This document shows positions 25,216 to 33,461 of a stretch of DNA of 64,000 nt, piece after piece. Made by a program: the position numbers and the translations under genes. Under the pieces are notes generated by a model. The model did not search any database. It saw nothing but the letters and a program-made list of their open reading frames with translations, and was not told the origin of the DNA. Source of the stretch: CAZEAB01 sp964552945 (GTDB lineage Archaea > Nanobdellota > Nanobdellia > Woesearchaeales > GW2011-AR9); assembly GCA_964552945.1 (NCBI GenBank), contig CAZKIP010000001.1, forward strand, positions 124,001 to 188,000, read 5' to 3'. Each line of letters opens with the position of its first letter. Position 1 is the first letter of the stretch.

Positions 25216-26016
25216 ATGTATCCACAAACACACCATTCAGGCCACCACAATTTGAGGTTCTATATTGTAATGATAACTTTAGTTGTAGGAGGAATTTTCT
25301 TTTTGCTAACTCTTAACAATAGTGATAGTGAAGGTTTCAGTTTCACTGGCGCATTAATTGGCGATGATCAAGAAATTAATCAAACTGTCGAATTAGAAAA
25401 TATAAATCAAGAGATTGATCAGGAATTTGTAAGACCAAAAAGTGAGATTGAAAAAGTCTTCACAAAGGAAATAAAAAATTCTAAGAACGAAGTAGAATTC
25501 GATTTATCAATCGATTCCGTACCTAAAGTTGAAAGTAAAGCTAAAGTAGATTTTCTCCAGCTTAAATTTGACGATTTAACAACCACAATATTAGTGAATA
25601 GTGACAATCTCGAATTAAACAATTTAGAAGAAGTAGATTTAATTATTGAAGGTTTCAAAGGAGACATGGAGTTTGATGGAACATATTTCTCACTTGATGG
25701 TTTAGCTAAAAGAATAGAAGTTGATAATGTAGCCCTTTCTTCTAAAGGAGATATAAAAATTTCTTTTTCAGGATTGAGATATAATTATTTTGACATTAAT
25801 GAAATTGAACTTAAAGATTTAAAATTCCCAGATAGTACCGGTGATTTGAAAATATCTAACAGGTTAACATATTCTTTACAAAGCGATGATTTAAACACTT
25901 ATTATTACAAAGGTTCATTCACAGTTAATGGAAACACTACAGAACCAGTAGAACTTGAAGGAACTGCTAGAGGAATAAGTATCAGCGGTAATTCTCTTGA
26001 TGTTAATGTTAATTAA
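25216..26016 (+). CDS. Membrane-anchored extracellular beta-rich protein
   Basis: ATG at 25216 (MYPQTHHSGHHN) is chosen over an upstream TTG at 25207. The 266-residue protein has a His-rich cytoplasmic start, one transmembrane helix (about 14-34, VMITLVVGGIFFLLTL) and a long acidic region with alternating hydrophobic residues (LIIEGFKGDMEFDG, LDGLAKRIEVDNVALSSKG, DIKISFSGLRYN) typical of beta-sheet domains. It is probably displayed outside the cell. No family is recognised. It is convergent with nop10, only 17 nt away. Confidence 0.65.
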   Translation: MYPQTHHSGHHNLRFYIVMITLVVGGIFFLLTLNNSDSEGFSFTGALIGDDQEINQTVELENINQEIDQEFVRPKSEIEKVFTKEIKNSKNEVEFDLSIDSVPKVESKAKVDFLQLKFDDLTTTILVNSDNLELNNLEEVDLIIEGFKGDMEFDGTYFSLDGLAKRIEVDNVALSSKGDIKISFSGLRYNYFDINEIELKDLKFPDSTGDLKISNRLTYSLQSDDLNTYYYKGSFTVNGNTTEPVELEGTARGISISGNSLDVNVN

Positions 26017-26033
26017 AAATAAATTGTAAAATT

Positions 26034-26210
26034 CTAAAGAAGTTTTTTATCAGATAATTCTTTTTTTCTTACAACCCTTCTGTATGAAGCATACTTATCT
26101 GTGGGAGAATATTTTGGTGGCCTAGGAACCTCAGTTGAAGAAGAACAAGAAGGACATTTCTCTTTTAAGGTATAAATTTTACATGAATTACATTTGTGAA
26201 TATGTTTCAT
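26034..26210 (-). CDS. nop10: H/ACA RNP component Nop10
   Basis: This 58-residue protein fits the family exactly: a zinc ribbon CNSCKIYTLKEKCPSC (residues 7-22), then VPRPPKYSPTDKYASYRR, the segment that packs on Cbf5. It is part of the pseudouridine synthase complex guided by H/ACA RNAs. It starts inside the stop region of aIF2-alpha (TAATG, 1-nt overlap), so it is translationally coupled. The order L44e, S27e, aIF2-alpha, Nop10 is a conserved archaeal operon, which supports the call. Confidence 0.93.
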   Translation of the reverse strand: MKHIHKCNSCKIYTLKEKCPSCSSSTEVPRPPKYSPTDKYASYRRVVRKKELSDKKLL

Positions 26211-26986
26211 TATTCCTTGTCTCTGGCAAAAGAAAAAGTAGACAATTTATCTTCAAATTTGTTCAAGATACTTTGTACTTTTTTCAAGTTTTTTTCTGCA
26301 GGTTTATATTCAAAATCCACAATGATTAGTTTATAACGCCCTGCACCTAAATAAAAAAGAGTTATGTTTGGAGAAACTTTCTCTATCGCCAATAAAGTGT
26401 TCTTAATCTTTTCAACGCCATTAGAATCAAAAGTTTTTAATTCAATTTCTCCTTCTATCGTGATTTTCTTTGGTTTAAATTTGTCTTTTATTGCAGAAGA
26501 TAATTCTTCAGAGATTTTTGCAGAGATACCCAGTTTTGTAAGGTCAAAATCGTTATCTACAACATCTTTAAAACAAAGATAGAAATGGGAATATTCCTTG
26601 AAAACTGCCCTACTTAAATCGTCATAAAACTTCTTGAAAGGTATTTTTAATTTTTCAGAAAGGTTTTTCAATAAACTTTCTGCTTTAAGTTCTTGTTTAA
26701 TTTCGTCAAGTTTTTCTCTTCTTTGAGTAGAATTAACTCTCCTTAAAGATAAATCAATGTGGCCTCTTTCTCTATCAATTCTTAAAACTTTACAGACAAC
26801 TTGCCTTCCAATAGAAACGTAATCACGAAGATTTCTAATTCTTCCCGGGGAAACTTCAGAAATATGAATCATTCCTGAATCCTTAAATTCGAGGAGGTCT
26901 ACAAAAACGGAATTGGGATAAATCTTAGTTACTTTACATAGAACAATTTCATTCTCTTCCGGTAACCCTTCTCGTTTGTATAACAT
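26210..26986 (-). CDS. eif2a: Translation initiation factor aIF2 subunit alpha
   Basis: This is the alpha subunit of the heterotrimer that delivers initiator tRNA to the 30S subunit. An S1 RNA-binding domain occupies about 10-90 (GLPEENEIVLCKVTKIYPNSVFVDLLEF...GMIHISEVSPGRIRNLRDYV...GHIDLSLRRV), followed by a helical domain and a C-terminal alpha/beta domain. The start at 26986 (MLYKREGLPEENE) fits the family and lies 26 nt after a TATA box; a longer frame to 27073 would read through the promoter. Length 258 is usual. It is coupled to nop10 downstream. Confidence 0.94.
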   Translation of the reverse strand: MLYKREGLPEENEIVLCKVTKIYPNSVFVDLLEFKDSGMIHISEVSPGRIRNLRDYVSIGRQVVCKVLRIDRERGHIDLSLRRVNSTQRREKLDEIKQELKAESLLKNLSEKLKIPFKKFYDDLSRAVFKEYSHFYLCFKDVVDNDFDLTKLGISAKISEELSSAIKDKFKPKKITIEGEIELKTFDSNGVEKIKNTLLAIEKVSPNITLFYLGAGRYKLIIVDFEYKPAEKNLKKVQSILNKFEDKLSTFSFARDKE

Positions 26987-27004
26987 TATATAGTAGGAAA
27001 GACG

Positions 27005-27016
27005 TTTATTTATAAA
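27005..27016 (-). promoter_or_regulatory. TATA box before aIF2-alpha
   Basis: On the minus strand TTTATAAATAAA lies just after the S27e stop and 26 nt before ATG 26986. The aIF2-alpha/nop10 pair can therefore be transcribed on its own, in addition to any read-through from L44e-S27e. Confidence 0.55.
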
Positions 27017-27026
27017 GTTTTGGAGA

Positions 27027-27194
27027 TTAATCCAGAACTTCGAGAACTCTTGCAGAAATCTTTGATTTTCCACCAGTAGGTGCAGCTAATTCTTCACTAC
27101 AAACTAGGCAGGTTACTTTTGTACTTGCATTGCTAAAGACAATCTGCTCATTCTTACATTTTGAACATCTTACCTTTACAAATTTGCTTTCCAT
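27027..27194 (-). CDS. rps27e: 30S ribosomal protein S27e
   Basis: This 55-residue zinc-ribbon ribosomal protein reads KFVKVRCSKCKNEQIVFSNASTKVTCLVCSEELAAPTGGKSK, with Cys pairs at 10/13 and 29/32 and the family's 'T.v.C..C...L..PtGGka.i' ending. It sits 1 nt after the L44e stop, and the two form the conserved L44e-S27e pair. Length is normal for the archaeal protein (55-65). Confidence 0.94.
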   Translation of the reverse strand: MESKFVKVRCSKCKNEQIVFSNASTKVTCLVCSEELAAPTGGKSKISARVLEVLD

Positions 27195-27195
27195 T

Positions 27196-27504
27196 TTATA
27201 TAAACTCCACTCTCTTAGCCCTTATCCCAACGGATTGGCAAGAAACCCTTTTACATTTTGAACACGTATAACGTAAATCTGTTTTTTTAGTATTTTTAGC
27301 TCCAGTTCTCTTAAACTTAGTTACTGCAGGTTTAGAGTATCTTCCTAAACCACCTACACCACGAGCAACTCCTCTCTTTCTAGCTCTATACTTAGAACCC
27401 CTACTTAGCGAAGAAGCAGTCTTCTTCTTATTTTGAGCTACTTTCTGTTCAGTGTGAGTTTTGCATTTTGTACAAAGTCTTTTTGAGATTTTTGGAATTT
27501 TCAT
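27196..27504 (-). CDS. rpl44e: 50S ribosomal protein L44e
   Basis: This 102-residue protein has the expected N-terminus MKIPKISKRLCTKCKTHTEQKV, a basic centre (SSLSRGSKYRARKRGVARGVGGLGRYSKP) and C-terminal Cys pair YTCSKCKRVSCQS. It binds 23S rRNA near the E site. It is first in the L44e-S27e-aIF2alpha-Nop10 cluster. A ribosome-binding site AGGTGA precedes the ATG, and the leader holds a long inverted repeat. Confidence 0.95.
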   Translation of the reverse strand: MKIPKISKRLCTKCKTHTEQKVAQNKKKTASSLSRGSKYRARKRGVARGVGGLGRYSKPAVTKFKRTGAKNTKKTDLRYTCSKCKRVSCQSVGIRAKRVEFI

Positions 27505-27518
27505 TTTAGTTCACCTAA

Positions 27519-27560
27519 ATGAAAGTTTAAGAATATTAAGCATTCTTATTATTTTCATTT
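27519..27560 (-). promoter_or_regulatory. Long inverted repeat in the rpl44e leader
   Basis: AATGAAA (27519-27525) pairs with TTTCATT (27554-27560) and, inside it, AAGAAT (27530-27535) pairs with ATTCTT (27543-27548), leaving a 7-nt loop. It lies immediately upstream of the ribosome-binding site of rpl44e and could control that operon through the folded leader, or serve as a dyad operator. Confidence 0.4.
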
Positions 27561-27625
27561 TATAATTGTAAATATATCTCTTTGGTCCTTTAGGAAAGGG
27601 CTTATTTATAAATGTTATGGGTGAA

Positions 27626-27961
27626 TTAGAGAGGTAATCTTCCTTGATTAGGGTGAGGGTCAGCATCTCTAACTAAATTAGCAATACTTGAGTGATCTAA
27701 TTTTCTATCCATAGCACTCCTTACAGCAGAAAGAAGCTTTGGCAGGGCATGATAAGTAGAGGCATCTTGTATCTCGTCAGGATAGCCTCCAAAAATGTCG
27801 TTATGTGAAACTCTAATTAAATGATGAGGGTCTCTGCAGGAGTATCTCTCTAAAACAACCATGGGGTCCTTTCCATGCTGATTTAAACCCCACCATTCAA
27901 CACAATAATCGGGTTGGTTGTTACATTCTTTATAACCACATTCAAAAGGTGTTTGAGCCAT
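27626..27961 (-). CDS. Hypothetical His/Cys-containing protein, 111 residues
   Basis: This small soluble protein has possible metal ligands: CGYKEC near residue 8-13, DYCVEW, YSCRDPHHLIRVSH and DADPHPN. The Cys-x4-Cys, Cys and CRDPHH arrangement could form a treble-clef-like zinc site, but the spacing does not match a family I know. A TATA-like ATATATTC lies just upstream of the ATG at 27961. It stands between the L44e cluster and pth2, on the same strand. Confidence 0.55.
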   Translation of the reverse strand: MAQTPFECGYKECNNQPDYCVEWWGLNQHGKDPMVVLERYSCRDPHHLIRVSHNDIFGGYPDEIQDASTYHALPKLLSAVRSAMDRKLDHSSIANLVRDADPHPNQGRLPL

Positions 27962-28005
27962 AAAATAATCAATAATGTTGAATATATAAGAATTGTTGTA
28001 CTCAG

Positions 28006-28344
28006 TTATAACAACTTCAAATCTTGGGTAATCCTATCAATCTCTTCCTCGTCTGCAGGCCCTATACCTACACAAGTTTTAGTTCCAGGAGCAACAACTG
28101 TTTTCCCAGCGTCGGTTATTAGAGAGCAAGCTAAGTTTTCATCTTTAGCCATTTGAAAATATTTAATCAATTCTTTTTCATTTTTAACTTTAAGAACTAT
28201 TTTGGCCATACCTTCTTTTCTCCAATCCTTAACTAGTTCAGAAGCCGATCTTAGAACGGCTTCTACAGAAGCATGGGCTGCTTGTGCAGCTAGTTTACCT
28301 TTAGGAAGCTTTAGATCTTGTCGTACGAGTATTACTTGTTTCAT
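28006..28344 (-). CDS. pth2: Peptidyl-tRNA hydrolase, archaeal/eukaryal type (Pth2)
   Basis: This 112-residue enzyme releases peptides from peptidyl-tRNA dropped by ribosomes. Family hallmarks are present: VILVRQDLKLPKGKLAAQAAHASVEA at the N-terminus (catalytic Lys and His regions), DAGKTVVAPGTKTCVGIGPA near 77-96 and the C-terminal DRITQDLKLL. Length matches Pth2 (110-120). It is a single gene with short spacers on both sides. Confidence 0.95.
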   Translation of the reverse strand: MKQVILVRQDLKLPKGKLAAQAAHASVEAVLRSASELVKDWRKEGMAKIVLKVKNEKELIKYFQMAKDENLACSLITDAGKTVVAPGTKTCVGIGPADEEEIDRITQDLKLL

Positions 28345-28377
28345 AAGAAGAAGAAAAAAGGTGAAGTATAAAAAAGT

Positions 28378-28809
28378 TTAGTTAGATGTAACCGACGTTA
28401 TTTGAAAATATTTTCTATAAGCAAAATAAGTAGCAAAAGATCCAAATAAAATATTGATAATTGCAACAATTGGTGTTTCAACATAGAAGATAATTCCAAG
28501 AAAAATAATAAAAGGCCCAGTAAATTTCCAAAGTATATTTATAGTGAATTTACCATAATTAATGTCTGGAGGTGGAACTTCGCTACACTTATCTACTATT
28601 TTTAATGGTCCTTTTGCCATTTTTTCTAAATCAGAAATTTTCATTTCAGGGAAATAATGTCCGCTAAAATTACATTTATTACAGATATATAGTGGAGGAA
28701 GGCCAAGATAAGGTTGTGCTGGGTTTGTTTTATCAATATAAACATCAGGGGATTGGCACCTCATACAAACTATTGTATATTTTTCTAGAATTTGTTTTTT
28801 CTTTGCCAT
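28378..28809 (-). CDS. Zinc-ribbon protein with two C-terminal membrane helices
   Basis: This 143-residue protein has a zinc ribbon, CMRCQSPDVYI (15-18) with CNKCNFSGHYFP (about 43-46), then a linker containing KCSEVPPPD and two transmembrane helices (about 92-108 and 112-130, ITSVTSN at the end). The ribbon would be cytoplasmic. No family is recognised. It lies between pth2 and the TrmB regulator on the same strand, with only about 40 nt to each, suggesting weak coupling at most. Confidence 0.6.
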   Translation of the reverse strand: MAKKKQILEKYTIVCMRCQSPDVYIDKTNPAQPYLGLPPLYICNKCNFSGHYFPEMKISDLEKMAKGPLKIVDKCSEVPPPDINYGKFTINILWKFTGPFIIFLGIIFYVETPIVAIINILFGSFATYFAYRKYFQITSVTSN

Positions 28810-28852
28810 CTATCAACACCAAATATAAAAGTATAAATAAAAAAAAGTTTAA

Positions 28853-29638
28853 TTACTTTTTCCACTCGTTCTCAAACAAGCTTCCAAAATAGTTAACAAA
28901 ATGAGGTGCTTCTACCCAAACTGCACAATCATAACTCTTATGCACTTTCTTATCATCTGTTAAAAATAGAAGTAATTCTTGATTATCAACAAGACAGAAT
29001 CGAGCAGTTGTACTTTTTGCGTTTTTAACTTTTGCAATTTTAGAAAGACTTGCAACTAAATCCTTATCTGTTCCCGGAGGAACTGCAAAACGAATATTAA
29101 CACCAGCTTTAGCAGCTTTTTTCAAATGTGTAGAAAGAGCACTATATTTTCTTTCCAAACCTTCTTTAGAAGTCATAAAAGTAACATTCTTTTTAGCATT
29201 TTTAATCATAGAAGTAAGGTGTTCATAAACCTTATCACGGCCTCTAAATGCGCCAGATCTGTCTGTAGGATCCACTAACTTTACACCTTCAGTATGAAGA
29301 GTGTTTAATTGTGTTAAAATATCGGATTCCTTTAATTGTGATAAAACTTTGTTCTTTTGTTCAGCTTCAATAACAATTTTCTTCTTAACTCTTTCAACAA
29401 CTTCAGCTGGAGGGACAGCCAAATATTTGATAGGTTTACCAACTTTAACTATAATAAAACCTTTTTTCTCAAGAGATTCAAGAACGTCATATGCTCTGCT
29501 TCTTGGAACATTAGAAATGTCAGATAATTCACCTGCTGTTGAAACTCCACGTGATAATAGAGCTATCCAAAGCTTACTTTCATACGAATTTAAGCCAAAG
29601 TCTTTTAATTTATTTAGGAAATCCTTTTGAACGATCAT
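28853..29638 (-). CDS. TrmB-family transcriptional regulator
   Basis: This 261-residue protein has an N-terminal winged helix-turn-helix typical of TrmB: LKDFGLNSYESKLWIALLSRGVSTAGELSDISNVPRSRAYDVLESLEKKGFI. A short coiled coil follows, then a C-terminal effector region resembling the PLD-like fold of TrmB (NVTFMTSKEGLERKYSALSTHLKKAAKAGVNIRFA). It may sense a sugar or other ligand; targets are unknown. GGAGGG precedes the ATG at 29638, and a TATA-like TTTATAAATAC near 29710 implies a leader of about 50 nt. Confidence 0.88.
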   Translation of the reverse strand: MIVQKDFLNKLKDFGLNSYESKLWIALLSRGVSTAGELSDISNVPRSRAYDVLESLEKKGFIIVKVGKPIKYLAVPPAEVVERVKKKIVIEAEQKNKVLSQLKESDILTQLNTLHTEGVKLVDPTDRSGAFRGRDKVYEHLTSMIKNAKKNVTFMTSKEGLERKYSALSTHLKKAAKAGVNIRFAVPPGTDKDLVASLSKIAKVKNAKSTTARFCLVDNQELLLFLTDDKKVHKSYDCAVWVEAPHFVNYFGSLFENEWKK

Positions 29639-29777
29639 ATATATACCCTCCTATGGTGTATCTATCACATCTAAACCCAGAACCCCTTTCGATAATCTAC
29701 CAAAACCAAGAGTATTTATAAATCTTTCGTGCGTTTTAGTACCCTTTAGTAGTTAAACTGAGAACTATGTTCTACTA

Positions 29778-30068
29778 TTACTCTCCGTCTACTGTAAATA
29801 ATCTAGAATCTTTTACTTGAAATAAGCCTATTCTAGCTCCTGCATCTAGCCAGCCATGGGCATAATTTAGAGCTGCAAAAGCTAATACTGCGTCTTGTTT
29901 ATCTTCAAAGAAATGCTTAGCATCTTGATAGTATCTGGAGGCCATGTCAAAGAAATCTTCTGCTTCTGACAATCTATTTTGATCAAACTTATCTTTAGCC
30001 ATGTTTAAAGCTTCTTTGGTGATAGAGAAATATTGTTCAAGTTTCTCTTTTGTAATTGTATTATTCAT
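29778..30068 (-). CDS. DUF357 family protein
   Basis: ATG 30068 is preferred to an upstream TTG. The 96-residue helical protein ends with the family signature: SRYYQDAKHFFEDKQDAVLAFAALNYAHGWLDAGARIGLF. DUF357 is an archaeal family of unknown function with a four-helix bundle. Here it follows rpoK and the exosome genes on the same strand, and may be part of that transcription unit or have its own promoter. Confidence 0.85.
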   Translation of the reverse strand: MNNTITKEKLEQYFSITKEALNMAKDKFDQNRLSEAEDFFDMASRYYQDAKHFFEDKQDAVLAFAALNYAHGWLDAGARIGLFQVKDSRLFTVDGE

Positions 30069-30182
30069 ATTAAAGAGCAATTGAGCCTATTTTAAAAGAG
30101 TTTTGTTAATAATAAGAAAAAGAAACAAGAAATCTAGAGATGATTTCTGTTCATTCTCAAAAAAGAATAAAATAAAAAAAAA

Positions 30183-30386
30183 TTAACTCATTTGCGGTCT
30201 TCTAACAGTAATTGGAAGAACTCCTTCCTCAAACTCAAGAAGAGCAATCTCAATGGTGTCATAGTTAATCTTCTGAAGTTGCTCGTCAGTAAGCTTAACA
30301 AGGAAAGGTGCACCCATTGATAACTGTAAGGCTCGAGAACCAATCATCCTAGCCTTTTCGTATTTGGTGTATGTTTCTTCTTTCAT
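30183..30386 (-). CDS. rpoK: RNA polymerase subunit K (Rpb6 homologue)
   Basis: This 67-residue omega/Rpb6-type subunit reads YTKYEKARMIGSRALQLSMGAPFLVKL, then IALLEFEEGVLPITVRRPQ, the typical archaeal RpoK. It stabilises the largest RNA polymerase subunits. Its start overlaps the stop of rrp42 (ATGA), so it is translationally coupled to the exosome genes. In many archaea rpoK lies with ribosomal protein and enolase genes, so this linkage is unusual but not unprecedented in compact genomes. Confidence 0.93.
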   Translation of the reverse strand: MKEETYTKYEKARMIGSRALQLSMGAPFLVKLTDEQLQKINYDTIEIALLEFEEGVLPITVRRPQMS

Positions 30387-31174
30387 TTTACAAACTTGTC
30401 CAATTCCTTTCTTAAGAATTTTGACTTCTCTAAAGCTATATCAACCATCTTAGAAACATCATCAATGGTAATAGGATGATCTCCACCCTTTTGCATTGCT
30501 GAAATGATTCCCTTATCATCTGAAGCAACGGTTAATCTAGCATCGTAAGAAGCTTCTTCTTCACTTGTAGGATCAACTAAAAGCTGCCCATTGATTTTGT
30601 AGATAGTTACTGAAAGAGGTTGCTTAATCAAAGGAAGTTTCTCGTCAGTTTTCTCTTTGTAGTTAATTGCTCCAGTTTCTTCATCTACCACTGGAAAACG
30701 GGCAGACTTAAGAGCTGCAACAACAGCTAGGCCAGCTGCATCAAAAAGATTACCATCATCGTTAATAGTTACTATATCAACGATAACAAACCAAGCTTTT
30801 TCTCCAGGCACAAGACATAATTTCTTCATATCTATTGCTTTAGCTTCCCTGATTCCACGATCAATTACTCTTGCTAACTCGATAGCCTTTATTCCAGGAG
30901 GACCTCTTTCGTAGTTCTCTGAAGATAAAGGAGTAAGTTCAGCATTAATCATGATTCCACCTTGATTAGGTGTATCGTTGTAAGGCTTTTCTAAAGCTAA
31001 TTTTACACCAGCTAAGATAACAGTCTTACCTATGCTAACTTGAACTGAACCTTCTGCAGTCCAGGAGATGTTAGTTTCAACATGGATTGGTGCTCTGTAA
31101 TCAGTAAAACTGCGGCCATCCATTCTTTTTCCTTGAGCAGCAAGCTCATGAATTCTTTTTGTATTGACTATCAT
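30383..31174 (-). CDS. rrp42: Exosome subunit Rrp42
   Basis: This 263-residue RNase PH-fold protein is the non-catalytic partner of Rrp41 in the hexameric exosome ring. Motifs seen are GKRMDGRSFTDYRAP, SVQVSIGKTVILAGVKLALEKPY and ELTPLSSENYERGPPGIKAIELARVIDRGIREAKAID. The start overlaps the stop of rrp41 by ATGA. Length is normal (260-275). Confidence 0.95.
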   Translation of the reverse strand: MIVNTKRIHELAAQGKRMDGRSFTDYRAPIHVETNISWTAEGSVQVSIGKTVILAGVKLALEKPYNDTPNQGGIMINAELTPLSSENYERGPPGIKAIELARVIDRGIREAKAIDMKKLCLVPGEKAWFVIVDIVTINDDGNLFDAAGLAVVAALKSARFPVVDEETGAINYKEKTDEKLPLIKQPLSVTIYKINGQLLVDPTSEEEASYDARLTVASDDKGIISAMQKGGDHPITIDDVSKMVDIALEKSKFLRKELDKFVK

Positions 31175-31881
31175 TTTTTACTCTCCGTAACAAACTTCTC
31201 TTTCAAAGCTTTTTTCTGTAAATTGTAAACTTTGTCGATAGCACCTTTAGCCATTTCTAAAGATTTCATTAATGCTTCTTTGGTAATTTCTCCATCCATC
31301 TGAAGCAAAGAGATTTCTTTAGAATTGTAAATCATTGCCACAGGAATGTCTGAAACAGCCCCATCAAAAGCTTCCTCGTTGTAAGTTAAGTCAGCCATAA
31401 CAGTTCCGTCAACTTCTCCAACGGCAACTGAACTAACCATATCTTTCATAGGAATACCTGCATCAGCTAGAGCAATTGCAGCAGCTGAAATAGCTGCACA
31501 TCTTGTTCCTGCATCTGTTTGAGGTAATTCGATGAAAACGTCTACAGTTGAATTTGGAAATGCTGATAAATCCACAACAGGTTCCAATGCTTTAGTCATT
31601 ACCATAGAAATTTCTTGTGCTCTTCTGCTTGTTCCTGGTCTGATTCTATCACCAGAACCTGAAAAAGGCATCATTGAATAAAAACATCTTAAAATTCCTC
31701 TCTTTGGATTGGATAAGAATCGAGGGTAAACTTCCCTTGGACCATAAACTGCAGCAATTGCTTTAGTTCTACCGCTAACAAAAACAGCTGAACCATTTGC
31801 ATTAGGTACAACTCCTGCCTTAGCATCCATTGGACGAAGATCATCAACTTTCCTTCCGTCTGCTCTTTCGTATGTTGCCAT
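31171..31881 (-). CDS. rrp41: Exosome subunit Rrp41 (catalytic)
   Basis: This phosphorolytic 3'-5' exoribonuclease subunit has 236 residues from ATG 31881; a longer frame begins at a GTG within the Shine-Dalgarno AGGTGAGTG and is not favoured. Key features are RADGRKVDDLRPMDAKAGVVPNANGSA, YGPREVYPR, the RNA- and phosphate-binding RPGTSRRAQEI, and DAGTRCAAISAAAIALADAGIP with the catalytic-site Asp in DLTYNEEAFDGA. It sits between rrp4 and rrp42 with tight overlap. Confidence 0.95.
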   Translation of the reverse strand: MATYERADGRKVDDLRPMDAKAGVVPNANGSAVFVSGRTKAIAAVYGPREVYPRFLSNPKRGILRCFYSMMPFSGSGDRIRPGTSRRAQEISMVMTKALEPVVDLSAFPNSTVDVFIELPQTDAGTRCAAISAAAIALADAGIPMKDMVSSVAVGEVDGTVMADLTYNEEAFDGAVSDIPVAMIYNSKEISLLQMDGEITKEALMKSLEMAKGAIDKVYNLQKKALKEKFVTESKK

Positions 31882-31882
31882 T

Positions 31883-32590
31883 TTATTCACTCACCTGTGG
31901 AGTTGGCTTTTCACCATTCTGTAAAAAAGCTTCCACTTTATCAGTAAGTCCACTTTCGTGAGACTTCTCTTCAATCATTTTTATAGCTAGTTCAGTTTTA
32001 CGTTCTCCTTCTGGGGAACCTCTTATCCAAACAAGGCCATTTTGACCAACTGTGATTTCACAACCAGCTTTGTTTTTTAGAAGGGAGATCATGCTTCCTT
32101 GTTTTCCAATTACTCTAGGAACTTTCAAAGGATTAATTCTAATGATTCTTCCACCTTCAATTTTTCGCAATCCTGGTTCTCTAAGAGTTAAATCAATTAA
32201 TCTCTGAGAGGTAACTTTTGTAATCTTAGCGATAACAAAGTCGTCAATGCCAAAGATATTACTCAAATCTTCGTCTCTTTTGATGAAACGTGAAGATGCA
32301 TCTTTCACATTAAGCATTGCTGAATAAGCAGTGTTGGTTTTAATTCTCCATCCACTCATTGTAATATCGGATATTTTTCCAATAATTTTATCTCCAACTC
32401 TTGGTACGTATGGGCCAGAAAGGGGTGTAATTTTTATTACTCTCCCAGAAACTGAAACCAGTCCCAAGACCTTAGAAAATACTTTTTCTTCTTCCCTGTA
32501 AGTGTTTGCTCCAGGAAGATAGTCCATTCCTTCAGCAAGAATCTCACCAGGAATAACCACATTTCGGTCTTCTACTATTAAATTACTCAT
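31883..32590 (-). CDS. rrp4: Exosome RNA-binding subunit Rrp4
   Basis: This 235-residue cap subunit has an N-terminal domain (VVIPGEILAEGM near the start), an S1 domain (RVGDKIIGKISDITMSGWRIKTNTAYSAML) and a KH domain with KVPRVIGKQGSMISLLKNKAGC (GKQG loop). It guides RNA into the exosome ring. The ATG 32590 is 27 nt from a TATA box flanked by an 8-bp inverted repeat. The gene begins the tightly packed rrp4-rrp41-rrp42-rpoK unit. Confidence 0.95.
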   Translation of the reverse strand: MSNLIVEDRNVVIPGEILAEGMDYLPGANTYREEEKVFSKVLGLVSVSGRVIKITPLSGPYVPRVGDKIIGKISDITMSGWRIKTNTAYSAMLNVKDASSRFIKRDEDLSNIFGIDDFVIAKITKVTSQRLIDLTLREPGLRKIEGGRIIRINPLKVPRVIGKQGSMISLLKNKAGCEITVGQNGLVWIRGSPEGERKTELAIKMIEEKSHESGLTDKVEAFLQNGEKPTPQVSE

Positions 32591-32604
32591 TTTTTATTTT
32601 GTGT

Positions 32605-32640
32605 CGACATCCCTTTATATCAAAAAGAACAAGGATGTCG
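32605..32640 (-). promoter_or_regulatory. rrp4 promoter: TATA box enclosed by an 8-bp inverted repeat
   Basis: CGACATCC (32605-32612) and GGATGTCG (32633-32640) are perfect inverted repeats. Between them, on the minus strand, is GATATAAAG (32613-32621), centred about 27 nt from the rrp4 start. A protein binding the dyad would block TBP or RNA polymerase, so this is a candidate operator. An RNA hairpin role is less likely because transcription would start downstream of it. Confidence 0.45.
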
Positions 32641-32728
32641 CCTCCTATTCGTTTTTTTCTTTGTAGAACCAATTTGTGAGTATGGTTTATAAAGGTTTTG
32701 GTAAGAAAAGAGTCTTTTTGATTATAAA

Positions 32729-33406
32729 TTACTCAACAACAATCTGCCCAGAAGTCATGCCATTCAAGGCATCGATAAAATCTTGAACCATCCCTGCCGC
32801 TAATTCCACAGTGACTTTCCAGCTACCGTCACCAAGCCAATCATCTTTAAGCATTGTAGAATTCTGTTTAACGTAACCATATGCCTTGCCAGTAAATTGA
32901 CCAGGAACAGTAATAACCAATTTCTTTTTCTCAATAGAAATAGGGATTATAGGTCTTAACTTAGAAATAATATCATCAAATTGTTCTTCAACAGTTTTAT
33001 TGTAATCCAATTGAATTTTTCCTTGTTCCAAAGCTAACTCAATTCTTGTTGCGGGATGAGGTAATCCTGTTTTTGGATCACAAGCATTTTTGTTAATCAT
33101 ATTGACTAGTTTCTTTTTCTTCACTTCCCTTTCTTCAGAACGATGTTCAGCGGTAAGTTGAATTTCTCCCTTTTTAAGAATTATATCGGCAACTTCGTCA
33201 GGATTTGAAGTTTGAAAAGCTGTTTGCAAATCTTCATCTTTAGCGATTAGGCCTTTCTTAGCGTCGGTAAATATTTGATCAGAATGAAGAGCTTCTCTTA
33301 AAGAAGCATTTCCCTTTTTGTATTCTAAAGCCTTGTCTGGATCAACAGAAACTTCAAAATTAATTCCGTGTTTTTTTATTCTTGCTAAGTTTAATTTTTC
33401 CGACAT
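32729..33406 (-). CDS. sdo1: Ribosome maturation protein SBDS/Sdo1
   Basis: This 225-residue orthologue of the Shwachman-Bodian-Diamond protein has an N-terminal FYSH domain (LNLARIKKHGINFEVSVDPDKALEYKKGNASLREAL...IFTDAKKGLIA), a central domain (KKKLVNMINKNACDPKTGLPHPATRIELAL) and a ferredoxin-like C-terminus (KVTVELAAGMVQDFIDALN). It should help release anti-association factors from the large ribosomal subunit. It belongs to the classic archaeal exosome superoperon, upstream of rrp4. Confidence 0.94.
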   Translation of the reverse strand: MSEKLNLARIKKHGINFEVSVDPDKALEYKKGNASLREALHSDQIFTDAKKGLIAKDEDLQTAFQTSNPDEVADIILKKGEIQLTAEHRSEEREVKKKKLVNMINKNACDPKTGLPHPATRIELALEQGKIQLDYNKTVEEQFDDIISKLRPIIPISIEKKKLVITVPGQFTGKAYGYVKQNSTMLKDDWLGDGSWKVTVELAAGMVQDFIDALNGMTSGQIVVE

Positions 33407-33461
33407 GTATTTGTTTTAGAGAAAGGATTATATAAATGTTGGGTAGGAAAAAGAAGAAAAA

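Noticed and set aside
26987..27073. 29-residue N-terminal extension of aIF2-alpha
   Set aside because: It covers the TATA box and overlaps the S27e stop region; the family starts at the S1 domain just after Met 26986.
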